Under the pieces are notes generated by a model, which worked only from the letters and a program-made list of their open reading frames with translations, was not told where the DNA came from and did not search any database. DNA of 64,000 nucleotides from Nocardia cyriacigeorgica (lineage in GTDB: Bacteria; Actinomycetota; Actinomycetes; Mycobacteriales; Mycobacteriaceae): contig NZ_JAAGUY010000012.1 in assembly GCF_010868145.1 (NCBI RefSeq), positions 62,001 to 126,000 on the forward strand, given 5' to 3'. The position numbers were made by a program, and so were the translations under genes. Shown one piece after another: positions 1-9,300 of this stretch; within the stretch, counting starts at the first letter, position 1, and each line of letters begins with the position of its first letter.

Positions 1-430
1 CCTCGCCGACCACCTTGGCCAGCTCGCCCGTGCGGCGCCGGGAGAACCAGCCGATCGGCACCCGCCCCAGATGGGCGGCCAGCTGTCGACGCAACGACAG
101 CTGCACCCGCCCATCGAGCAGATGGCCGAGCCCGGACGAACCGGCCGTGAACAGCAGCCGGAACAGCATGCCGACCGCCCCCACAACCACCACGAACCAG
201 ACGTGACCGTGGTCGATCGGGCCGGGCCCGAGAAGTGCGCGCCCCAGCTCGACTACCGCCAACAACGGCGCCAAACCTGCCACGGCGCCGATGACCTGGA
301 GGACGACAACGGCGGCGAAACCACCGATGTGCGGGCGTAGCAGCGCGGCGAATGTCTGCCCCCCGGTGTGGCCGGTTTCTGGTGGTCGATCAGATGTCTG
401 TCGTGCCTCGGCAAGACCGGTGTTGGTCAT
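1..430 (-). CDS. ABC exporter, N-terminal part (truncated by window edge)
   Basis: About 143 residues are visible from an ATG at 430; the rest lies outside the window. A polar leader of about 25 residues is followed by two hydrophobic segments (residues about 30-60 and 70-95) and then the sequence LSLRRQLAAHLGRVPIGWFS near residue 118. That pattern (short helix, then R-hydrophobic-PxxWFSRRRTGEL) is typical of the first coupling region of type IV ABC exporters that fuse membrane and ATPase domains. Substrate is unknown; siderophore or drug export or import half-transporters are both possible. It is divergent from a TetR gene, with operator-like repeats between them, so it is the likely target of that repressor. 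The family call rests on the N-terminus alone, because no Walker motifs are in view. Confidence 0.75.
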   Translation of the reverse strand, partial: MTNTGLAEARQTSDRPPETGHTGGQTFAALLRPHIGGFAAVVVLQVIGAVAGLAPLLAVVELGRALLGPGPIDHGHVWFVVVVGAVGMLFRLLFTAGSSGLGHLLDGRVQLSLRRQLAAHLGRVPIGWFSRRRTGELAKVVGE

Positions 431-509
431 CGCTCTCCCGTCCTGGATCGCTCATCTCGGCGTCTGGCCGCCGAGCCCGCGGGGCGAAGTGCCGGACCGC
501 GCGTTAGAG

Positions 510-599
510 AAAGTCACTGTCTCTAGAGAGTGACTTTAGGGATCCATTTTCAGACAGTCAATGTCTGTTAGACAGCAACATGCTTCAGAGAGTGACTTT
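510..599. promoter_or_regulatory. Operator cluster between ABC exporter and TetR genes
   Basis: AAAGTCACT at 510-518 is mirrored by AGTGACTTT at 529-537, and the 12-mer GAGAGTGACTTT at 526-537 recurs at 588-599, 16 bp before the TetR start. Between them CAGACA (551-556) and TGTCTG (562-567) form a second inverted repeat. The region is AT-richer than its flanks. This layout fits a TetR dimer site controlling both divergent promoters; the binding protein is inferred from position. Confidence 0.6.
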
Positions 600-615
600 C
601 TGATAACCTGCCGAC

Positions 616-1233
616 ATGAGCGGACTTCGCGAGCGCTGGCGGCTCAAAGCCATGCACACCGTCCAGGAATGCGCCCTCGACCTGTTCGACGAGAAAGGGT
701 TCGGCGCGGTCACCATCGACGAGATCGCGGCCGCCGCCGAGGTCTCCCCGTCGACGGTCTACCGCCTGTTCGGCACAAAGGAAGGCATCATCGTCGCCGA
801 TGAGTTCGACAACCTGAGCGCGGAGGAGATCGAAGAAGTCGTGGACCCCCGCGATCCCATCAGCAGCCTGATCCGCTCCGTGCGTGCCGACGAATCCGCA
901 ACGGACAGCGCGCCCGCCGACGACGACACTCCCCCCGACAGCGGCCCGTGGCGCAGGGTCCGCTATCACTTCACCGAACCGTCAGTGCGCATGGCGGCCT
1001 GCGCCTCGGCCGACCGCACCAGCCAGCGACTGACCCCCGTGATCGCCTCGACCGGACTGCTGACCGAAACGCAGGCGCGCGTCGCCACCAATGCCCTGGT
1101 CTTCGGCTACTTCGCCGCCCTCGAACAGTGGTACCTCGACGGCGGCGACCGCCCCATTGCCGACTACGTCGAGGACGGCCTGCGCCCGCTACGCGCTATC
1201 TGGCCGTCCACCGACCAGGAGGATTCCGCGTAG
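616..1233 (+). CDS. TetR family transcriptional regulator
   Basis: 205 residues. The N-terminal helix-turn-helix spans about residues 15-60, with the family signature FDEKGFGAVTIDEIAAAAEV followed by STVYRLFGTKEGI. The C-terminal ligand domain has no recognisable specificity and includes an acidic, low-complexity insert around residues 90-115. The ATG at 616 directly follows the operator-like repeats. Most such proteins repress an adjacent transporter, so the divergent ABC exporter at 1-430 is the probable target. The inducer cannot be told from sequence. Confidence 0.9.
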   Translation: MSGLRERWRLKAMHTVQECALDLFDEKGFGAVTIDEIAAAAEVSPSTVYRLFGTKEGIIVADEFDNLSAEEIEEVVDPRDPISSLIRSVRADESATDSAPADDDTPPDSGPWRRVRYHFTEPSVRMAACASADRTSQRLTPVIASTGLLTETQARVATNALVFGYFAALEQWYLDGGDRPIADYVEDGLRPLRAIWPSTDQEDSA

Positions 1234-1239
1234 TCGCGC

Positions 1240-1689
1240 TCATCCACCCATCTTCACGATCCGTGTGTTCTGGAACGTCGTGAACAGCCAGCCGTCTGCC
1301 GTTCGTACCGCAGTGCGGGTTTGCACGGACAGGTCCTCAGGGCGACACACCTGCGCGCCATCGCGAAGAACGCATACTCCGTACGTCACCAGGACGGCCG
1401 TGTCGGGGGTCGGGAATCGGAGGGTGATCCGTTCCGGTTCGGAGAGCCGGGTGCCGCGCATGAAACCGTCGAATCCCTCCTGCATGACGGACGCGAGTTC
1501 CCTTCTGCCCTGGATGAATTCGCCGATGACGGAAACGAAGTCAGCGTCATCGGTGAAGGTCGCCGCGAATGCGCTGCCGTCGCCTGCGGCCCATGCGGCG
1601 CATTGGGCGGTGAGCAGCTCCCGCAGGGCCCGCTCATCGACGCTTCCAGCATCGGTCTCGGTAGCTGCTCGTACCGCGTTACCGGTCAT
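1240..1689 (-). CDS. SgcJ/EcaC-type SnoaL-like protein
   Basis: 149 residues starting at ATG 1689 behind a very strong ribosome site (GGAGGAG, 3 bases before the ATG). The order of features is that of the NTF2/SnoaL-like SgcJ/EcaC group: an N-terminal helix with AAWAAGDGSAFAATFTDDAD (about residues 34-53), the motif SVIGEFIQGRRELA, and a C-terminal strand with GWLFTTFQNTR. These small cone-shaped proteins bind hydrophobic ligands or act as cyclases or isomerases; many are uncharacterised. It converges on the TetR gene, only 6 bp away. No catalytic role can be assigned here. Confidence 0.75.
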   Translation of the reverse strand: MTGNAVRAATETDAGSVDERALRELLTAQCAAWAAGDGSAFAATFTDDADFVSVIGEFIQGRRELASVMQEGFDGFMRGTRLSEPERITLRFPTPDTAVLVTYGVCVLRDGAQVCRPEDLSVQTRTAVRTADGWLFTTFQNTRIVKMGG

Positions 1690-1767
1690 TTCTCCTCCTA
1701 CATTGTGGTTTTTTCTGCATCGGCACCCCGGCGGCGAGCCGCCGGGGTCGGCTCCGTCGCCGGCAGG

Positions 1768-2196
1768 TCAGCGCGACCGACCATTCGGGCCGGCCTGCCG
1801 AAGACCGCTGTACTCGGCCCCCGCGAAACCCGCGACGATCAGCGCACCGAACAGCAGGAAGGCCACTCCTGGCCCGGTGAGGTCGATCAGCCCGGAGAAC
1901 GCCAGCACCGTCATCCCCACAGCCGACGCGCCGTTCACCGCGACCACCGCGGCCGCATGCCGACCACTTATCGCCGGATATCCGGCGATCAGCAGCAACG
2001 CGAGTCCGCCGCCGATCATCGCGACCCCGAACGGGATCGACCAGGAGGTCGGCAGTCCGAGCGGGTCGCGCAGTGGGATCGCGCCGGCCAGCATGATCGC
2101 CCCGAATGCGCCGGTGGCCCAGCCGTCGACTCGCAGCGCGAGCCGCAGTCGGTCGGGTGCGGCTGGTTCGGTGTGCTCGTTCAACACAATGCTCAT
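1768..2196 (-). CDS. Small integral membrane protein of unknown function
   Basis: 142 residues from ATG 2196, chosen because AGGA lies 7 bp upstream; the frame is open further upstream but that extension is polar and unlike a protein start. Four hydrophobic segments lie at about residues 28-42, 54-68, 80-100 and 105-125, with a short charged C-terminus. I do not recognise the family. It is divergent from the XRE regulator at 2368, with a palindrome and direct repeats in the 171-bp gap, so it may be the regulator's target. Confidence 0.6.
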   Translation of the reverse strand: MSIVLNEHTEPAAPDRLRLALRVDGWATGAFGAIMLAGAIPLRDPLGLPTSWSIPFGVAMIGGGLALLLIAGYPAISGRHAAAVVAVNGASAVGMTVLAFSGLIDLTGPGVAFLLFGALIVAGFAGAEYSGLRQAGPNGRSR

Positions 2197-2299
2197 GGCG
2201 TGTCCTGTCTCGTGATCGGTCCTGCGGCGCCCCGCCTTGTCATTCCGCCTGGTCGGCTGACGAGATCGCGCCTCGGTTCCGGCACCACTGTGCAACGGC

Positions 2300-2331
2300 G
2301 AGGTCATCGGCTCAATAACCTCAGAGGTCAT
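2300..2331. promoter_or_regulatory. Putative operator of the XRE/MmyB regulator
   Basis: GAGGTCAT occurs at 2300-2307 and again at 2324-2331, 24 bp apart. The second copy overlaps the perfect 11-bp palindrome ACCTCAGAGGT at 2318-2328. It lies 37 bp upstream of the regulator start in the divergent gap. The role is inferred from symmetry and position. Confidence 0.45.
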
Positions 2332-2367
2332 GGCGGCACCTCTGTCGAATCGGCTAGCGTGCACACA

Positions 2368-3189
2368 ATGACCTCCACACAGCTCACCGCACCGTCGAGG
2401 GTCGGTGGTCTACTGCGGGAATGGCGGCAGCGGCGCCGGCTGAGTCAGCTGGATCTGGCGCTGGCGGCCGATACCTCCGCGCGACATCTGTCGTATCTGG
2501 AGACCGGACGGGCGCAACCGAGCCGCGCGATGATCCTGCGGCTGTCCGACACCCTGGATGTGCCGCTGCGCGAACGCAATACGCTCCTGCTCGCGGCCGG
2601 CTTCGCTCCCGCGTATCGGGAGAGCAGCCTCGACGACGCCGAATTGTCCGCGGTGCGTTCCGCGCTGGACACGATGCTCACCGCGCACGAACCGTATCCT
2701 GCGGTGGTGGTGGACCGGCTGTGGAATGTGGTCACCGGCAACCGCGCGATGGGCATCCTCACCCTCGGCGTCCCCGAACACCTGGTGACGCCGGCGCCGA
2801 ACGTCTACCGGCTCGTCCTGCATCCCGAGGGCTTGTCCGCACGCCTGACCAGCCCGAACCAGGTGCGGGAACTGTTCCTCGACCGGCTGGCCCGGCAGGT
2901 CGGCGCGACCGGCGACCCGCAGCTACGCGCCCTCTACGACGAGGTCGCGGCGTACCCGGTCCCCGAGGCGCTCGACGATGACGAACCCGGTCAGCCGAGT
3001 CCTTTCCAGTTCCCGATCCGGGTCCGCACCCCGACCGGCGTGTTGTCGATGTTCTCCACCATGGCCACCTTCGGTGCGCCGGCCGATGTCACCTTGTCCG
3101 AACTGGCCATCGAATTGTTCTATCCGCTGGACGAATTCACCGCGGCAGCCTTCCGCGCCGCGGAATTCCCCGACGCGGCCCCTTGGTGA
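2368..3189 (+). CDS. XRE-family regulator with MmyB-like ligand-binding domain
   Basis: 273 residues from ATG 2368. The N-terminal HTH_31/XRE domain covers about residues 8-70, with REWRQRRRLSQLDLALAADT and the hallmark RHLSYLETGRAQPSR. The remaining about 190 residues match the MmyB-like domain of this very common actinobacterial family: PYPAVVVDRLWNVVTGN in the middle and FELA-type helices near the end. Members usually control a divergent oxidoreductase or small membrane gene; here the neighbour is the 142-residue membrane protein. The reading frame is open far upstream, but nothing there is domain-like. Regulator class is secure, target is inferred. Confidence 0.9.
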   Translation: MTSTQLTAPSRVGGLLREWRQRRRLSQLDLALAADTSARHLSYLETGRAQPSRAMILRLSDTLDVPLRERNTLLLAAGFAPAYRESSLDDAELSAVRSALDTMLTAHEPYPAVVVDRLWNVVTGNRAMGILTLGVPEHLVTPAPNVYRLVLHPEGLSARLTSPNQVRELFLDRLARQVGATGDPQLRALYDEVAAYPVPEALDDDEPGQPSPFQFPIRVRTPTGVLSMFSTMATFGAPADVTLSELAIELFYPLDEFTAAAFRAAEFPDAAPW

Positions 3190-3270
3190 ACCCGGCCGCG
3201 GCCTCCGCATGCGCCGCGCGTGAAGGCGGACGTACCGCGCCCGGGGTTCATCACCCGCGTACGTAGTGGA

Positions 3271-3302
3271 AGCCGCTGCGGCACACTCACACCGCAGCGG
3301 CT
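3271..3302. terminator. Bidirectional terminator between XRE and NRPS genes
   Basis: AGCCGCTGCGG at 3271-3281 pairs perfectly with CCGCAGCGGCT at 3292-3302 around a 10-nt loop. It lies between two converging genes, 5 nt beyond the NRPS stop. No long T-run follows on either strand, as is usual in high-GC actinobacteria. Confidence 0.75.
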
Positions 3303-3306
3303 CCGT

Positions 3307-6300
3307 TCACACGTCGAGCATGCCTTCGCTGAACTCACGATCCAGATCCGGGTCGGCCGCCGACACGGCAGCGTCCAGCTGCATACCGACCTCACCGACA
3401 TGCGGTTCGGTCATCATGTGCAGATGATCGCCGGGAACCGCGACCACTTCGAATCGGCGTCCCGCGTACTGCTCCCAGCCGTTGTTCTGGCTGTCGAACA
3501 TGGTTCCGATGGTCTGGTGCGCGATATCGAAGCCGCGCGGGATGCCGTCGGTGGCCCGCAGCAGGGTGATATCGCGGTCGAACACCGACGGCTCGTACTC
3601 GATCAGCGCCGTGTAATTGGCGTGGAACACCTCGTACAGCCGTCGAATCGACTGTGCAGGACTACCTTCGGGAAGGATGCCGGAGCGGATCGCCTCGGCG
3701 AGCATGGCATCGAACAGTTCCGCCGAATCGTGGACGTCCGGTTCGAATTCACCGAGGGCGCTCTCGTTGCCGCGCGCGTACCAGAGCAGTTCGAGGAAGA
3801 ACCAGCGAATCAGCTTCTCTTCGGGAATGGGTTCGCGCGATTGCCGCCGCAGCGCCATGGTGTCGAGCAACGTCACGCTGGCTACTTCGTGGTCGGGCAG
3901 CCTGCGCCCCATCTCCAACGCCACATACCCACCGAACGACCAACCCGCCAGATGGTAGGGGCCTTCCGGATGTACCCGCCGCACCGCGGCGATGTAGGAA
4001 TCGGCCATCTCACCGACCGAGGTCAATGGTGTGCTTCCGGTGTCGGCGCCGGCCGACTGCAACCCGTAGACGGGGCGATCCGAATCCAGATACTTGGCGA
4101 CCGCCAGGTAGCACAGGACGTTGCCGCCGATCGGATGCACCAGGAACAGCGGCGGTTTCGTGCCCTCGGGCTGGATCGGCACCAGTGGATCGAAACTGGT
4201 GTGGGTGTCCCCCGCGCGGATCAGCTCGGCCAGTCCCGCTGCGGTGGGCGCGGCGACGAATGCGCTCATCGGCAGGTCGATCCCCCAGCGCCGCGACAGC
4301 CCCATCACCACGCGCATGGCGCCGATGGAGGTGCCGCCCATGGCGTAGAAGTCGTCGTCGGGGCCCATGGACGGTAGTCCGGCGTATTCGGCGAGCAACT
4401 CCATGGCCGAACGCTCGATATCGTCGACCGGCCCCCGGTTCGGCTGCGCCTGGTCGACGACGCCGACCACCGGCAATGCGAGCAGCGCGCGATCGTCGCG
4501 TTTACCGCTGGGGGTGCGCGGCATCGACTCCACCCACTGGAACCTCGACGGCACCATATGCGCGGGCAGGACTGACCGCAGCGCCGCACGCAACGCCGTG
4601 AGGTCGGTCGATTCGGCATCACCGACAAGGAAGGCCACCAGCGCACCATCGATGCCGCCGAACCCGCGCGCCACCACAGCCGCCTCGGTGAGCCCGGGGA
4701 AATGCTCGACCAGCCCGAGGATGCTCAATTCGACCTCGGCGGGCTCGACCCGGTACCCGCGAATTTTCACCTGACTGTCGCTGCGGCCAAGGCACACGAT
4801 ATCGCCCGAGCGCAGCCGCACACCCAGATCACCGGTGCGGTAACGGATCGCACCACCCGGTGCGGCGACGAAGCGTTGCGCGGTGAGACCGGGCATCGCC
4901 TCGTACCCGCGTGCCAGCGAGCGTCCGCCGATGTAGAGCTCACCGACGACACCGTCAGGCACCGTCCGCAACCGGCGGTCAAGCAGGTCGGCGGTGTCGC
5001 CGTCGACGGTGCGGCCGATGGGCGGCAGCACCGGAAATGCGCTTTCCGGGCCCGTGAGCGTATAGGTGGTCGCCACATGGGTTTCGGTGGGACCGTACTG
5101 ATTTTCCAGCAGCAGGCCGGGGATGGCCGCGCGCAGCGCCCGGATCTCGTCGGTGATGCGCAACTGCTCACCCGAGGACGCGAGCACCTTCAAGGCGGTC
5201 GGGTAGATCTGCCGCACCGACGCCGCCTCCGCGAACGCCTGCAACGCCACATAGGGCAGGAAGACCCGCTCGATCTCCTCATCGGCGACGGTGCCGAGCA
5301 GATCGTCCATATCGGCGCGCAGGTCACGCTCGCTCACCCGCAGTGTCGATCCGGCCGCCAGGGTCGTGAAAATTTCCTGGAACGCCACGTCGAAGCTCAA
5401 TGGCGCCGCCTGCAGGGTGCTGGCCAGCCCTGCGCCGGAATCGGCGCGCAGCTGCCAGTCGACCAGCGCGGTCAGACCGCGATGCGGCATGGCCACACCC
5501 TTCGGCTCACCGGTGGAGCCAGAGGTGAACAGCACATACGCCGTTGTTTCCGGATGCACCGGTGCGAATCGCGGCGCCGGGGCGTCCGACGGTCCGGCCG
5601 GGGCGGTGAGCTCGGCGGAGTCGAGCACCAGCGCGGGATCGTCGACCAGATCGAGGTGTTCGGCGTCGACGACCACACGGTGCGGCCGGGCCCGTTCGAT
5701 CATCAGATTCAGCCGGGCCCGCGGATAGCGCACGTCCAACGGGACACTCGCCGCGCCGATCCGGGCGACCGCGAGCACCAGCGCCACCAACCGCGGGGTA
5801 CTGCGGCCGATGATCGCCACCTTCGACCCGGCGCGCACGCCCTGTGCGAGCAGCCGGGCCGCGATGACATCGCTGCGGGTCACGAGTTCGTCGTAGGTCC
5901 AGACGGCGTCGTCGGAGGCGATGGCGATCTCGTGTGGACGCACCGCCGCCACCTCGGCGACCAGCGAACCGACATCGCGACCGGACACCCAGTTCGCGCC
6001 GGGATCGACCGCGGCGTCCGGATTGTCCACCAGCGCGGCCAGCATCCGCAGTTCGGTGAGTGCGAGGGTTTCGCACTGCTGGGCACCGATCGCCCCGTCA
6101 CCGTCGACCCGCAACCACATCCGCCCGTCACGTGGATCGGTGGCGGCGGTGACCAGCAGCTGGAAGTTGGTCTCCTCACGAATGTCGATGTCGTCCAACC
6201 GCACCCGATCGGTGCCGAGGATCGTCTGGAACTGGTGGTAGTTGACGTAGTTGAACGCCGTCTCGAAGACCGGTCCGCCATGGTCGGCCATGATCGAGCG

Positions 6301-9300
6301 CAGTGGGTAGCGCCGATGCGGATAGGCGTCGCGGTCGCGGCGCACCACCTGATCGACGGCATCGCGCCACGTCGTCACGGTGGCGTCAAGGCGCATCGGC
6401 AGCGTGTTGAGGAACAGTCCGGCCAGGCTTTCCGCACCCGCGCGGTCGGGGCGGCCGTGGCTGACGACGCCGGTGGTCACATCGCCGCGCCCGGACAGCA
6501 GCCGCAGCGCCAGCAGATGCGCGGACAGGTAGACCGACTTCTCCGGGACCTGGTGCCGCGCGGCGAAGTCCGCGATCCGCGCGGTGAGCCGCCGCGGCAC
6601 CAGGGCACGTGCCCGCCCCGGTGCGTGCCGTTGCGGCTGATGCGCTGCCAGGGCGGTCAGTGCGGTCGCCTCGGCTCCGGCCAATGCCTCGCGCCAATAG
6701 GTACGTGACGACTCCCGCTGCGTAGCGATCAGTTCCGCTTGTGCGTACTCGGCGAGCGCGGCCGCCGGATGTGCGGTGTCGTCGATGCCGGTGTCCAGGA
6801 CGCCGAGTGCGTGCAGATAGTCACGTAGCAGTTCGAGCACCGAAGTCGCCACGCTCCAGCCGTCGAGGATGGCGTGGTGGAAGCTGAGCACCAGGTCGAC
6901 CGCGACGGTGTCGGTGGCCGGTTCGGGGGCGCGCAGGAACACGCGCAGGGCGTGCAGCGGCGCCTGATCGATGGCGAAGCGGGCGTGCCTGCGTTCCTGG
7001 ATGTAGTCCTCGACCTGCCGTTCAGCAGCGGCTTCGGCGATGGTGGTGAGGTCGACCACCGCATAGTCCGGGTCGATCTCCGGGTGCACGATCTGCAGCG
7101 GCACCGAGAACTTCGTCATCTCGAACGACGACCGCAGCGCAGGTTGACGCCGCAGCAGCCGATCGAACGCCGTCCGAAACTGCCTCTCCTGCCATGGAAT
7201 TCGCAGCCGGTACCGGAACACGTCCTTATAGGTGACCGAATCGGCGCGTTCGAGACTGTGGAAGAGCATGCCGAGCTGCAAGGCAGTGGCCGGGAAGGCG
7301 TCCTCGGCGCGGTGCAGTGCGGCGTGATCGACCAGCGGCACCGTCGCCAGCCGGGCGGTGATCGGTTCCGGCGCCCGCTCGGCGCCGTCGGCGATCACCT
7401 CGGCCAGCTCGGCAATGGTCGGGCGTTGGTAGAAAGTGTCGACGTCGAAGCGCAGGCCGGCGCGCTCGGCGGCGGTGCGCACCGACAGCGCGAGGATCGA
7501 ATCACCGCCGTGGGTGAAGAAATTGTCGTGCACACCGATCGAGTCGACGCCGAGCGTCGCCGACCAGACCCGCACGAGCGCGGCCTCCACCTCGTTGCGC
7601 GGCTCCCCCGAACCAGTGGTGTGACCCACCGGCTGGTGCTCGGCGGCGGCCTGAGCCAGAGCGCGACGATCCAGTTTGCCATTGCGGGTGACCGGAATCC
7701 GCTCCACTCGCACCAGCCGGGTGGGCACCATGTACTTGGGCAGCCGGGTGCCGAGTTCGGCCGCCAGCCGGTCGGTCGTCGGTTCGGTGCCGGACTCGCC
7801 GACGTAGTAGCCGACCAGGTATACCCCGTGCGTCGTGGACTTCTCGTCGACGACGGCCGCCGCACGAACTCCAGCGCAGTCGAGCATCGCGTTCTGCACC
7901 TCGCCGAGGGTGACGCGGTTGCCACGCACCTTCACCTGGTCGTCGAACCGGCCAAGGTATTCGATCTGGCCGTCGGGCAGCCAGCGCACCAGATCGCCGG
8001 TGCGATAGCGGCGCCGACCCGACACCGTCAGGTCGTGCACGAACGACGCGGCGGTCAGCTCATCGCGACCGCGGTAGCCGCGCGCCACACCGACACCGGC
8101 GATATTGAGTTCACCGGGTACACCGGGAGGCAACCTGCGACCGTGCTCGTCGAGCACCAGCAGGTCGATGTTCTCGATGGGCCTGCCGATGGGCACCACG
8201 TCGAGCGGTTCGTCGTCTGGGCAGTCGAAGTAGGAGACGTCGACTGTCGCTTCGGTCGGCCCGTAGAGGTTCACCAACCGCGGCGCAGTCACACCCGCGG
8301 CGGTGAACAGCGCGTGGAATCGCCGTACCAGCGCGGGCGGCAGCGCCTCACCGCTGCAGAAGACCCGCCGCAGCGTGGCGACGCGGTCGACGGCCGCGCG
8401 GTCGCTCTCCAGTTCGTCGACGAAGGCCGCCAGCATCGACGGCACGAAATGCAGCACCGTCACCGCATCGTTGTCGATGGCGGCGATGATGCGGCGCGGA
8501 TCGCGCTCGCCGCCTGCCTCGAGCAACGCCACCCTTGCGCCGGTGATGGCCCACCAGAACAGCTCCCACACCGACACATCGAAAGTCGCGGGCGTCTTCT
8601 GCAGAATGACGTCCTGCACGCCCAGCGGATACCGGCGCTGCATCCAGTTCAAACGGTTGACCACCGAGCGATGCTCGATCATCACGCCCTTGGGTTTACC
8701 GGTCGACCCCGAGGTATAGATCAGATAGGCGAGATCGGCAGGATGTGAACGGTTTTCGACCTTCACCGGGCGCGCCTGGCCGGGGTGGACCCGGATCACA
8801 CCCAGCCGGTCGAACACCGCCTGATGTTCGGGCCCGGCCACCACGAACCGTGCACCGCAGTCGGCCAGCACGGTCTCGATGCGGGTCGCCGGGAATTCCG
8901 GATCCAAGGGCACATACGCGCAGCCGGCCCGCAGGATGCCGTACATGGCGATCAGCATCTCCGGCGAACGCGGCAGCACCACGGGAACGCATTCGTTGCC
9001 GGTGGCGCCGAGCTCGAGCAGCCGGTCCGCGAAACCGTCTGCCCGCTCGGCCAACTCGGCGTAGCCGAGCCGTGTGCCATCGGCGGCGATAACGGCCGTG
9101 CGCGCCGGATGCGCGGCCGCCTGCTCGGCGAAGAGCCGGTCAAGCGTCGTATACGGGAACTCCGCGCGCGGCCCCGCCTCGAACTCGGCGACCCGGTGCG
9201 CTGCCCGTGGCGCCAGCAACGGCAGCGCCGAGACCGGCTGGGTCGGATCGGCCAGCGAGGCCTCGATCATGGTGGCGACGCTGTCGATGGCGCTGCCGAT

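Noticed and set aside
1321-2367. Long N-terminal extension of the XRE/MmyB regulator
   Set aside because: The frame is open but overlaps two minus-strand genes and has no domain; the regulator domain starts right at ATG 2368.
4702-8748. Two long plus-strand open frames (about 668 and 624 codons) opposite the NRPS
   Set aside because: They lie wholly inside the antisense of a clear multidomain enzyme, have Arg/Gln/His-rich random composition and no ribosome sites; they are a high-GC codon artefact.
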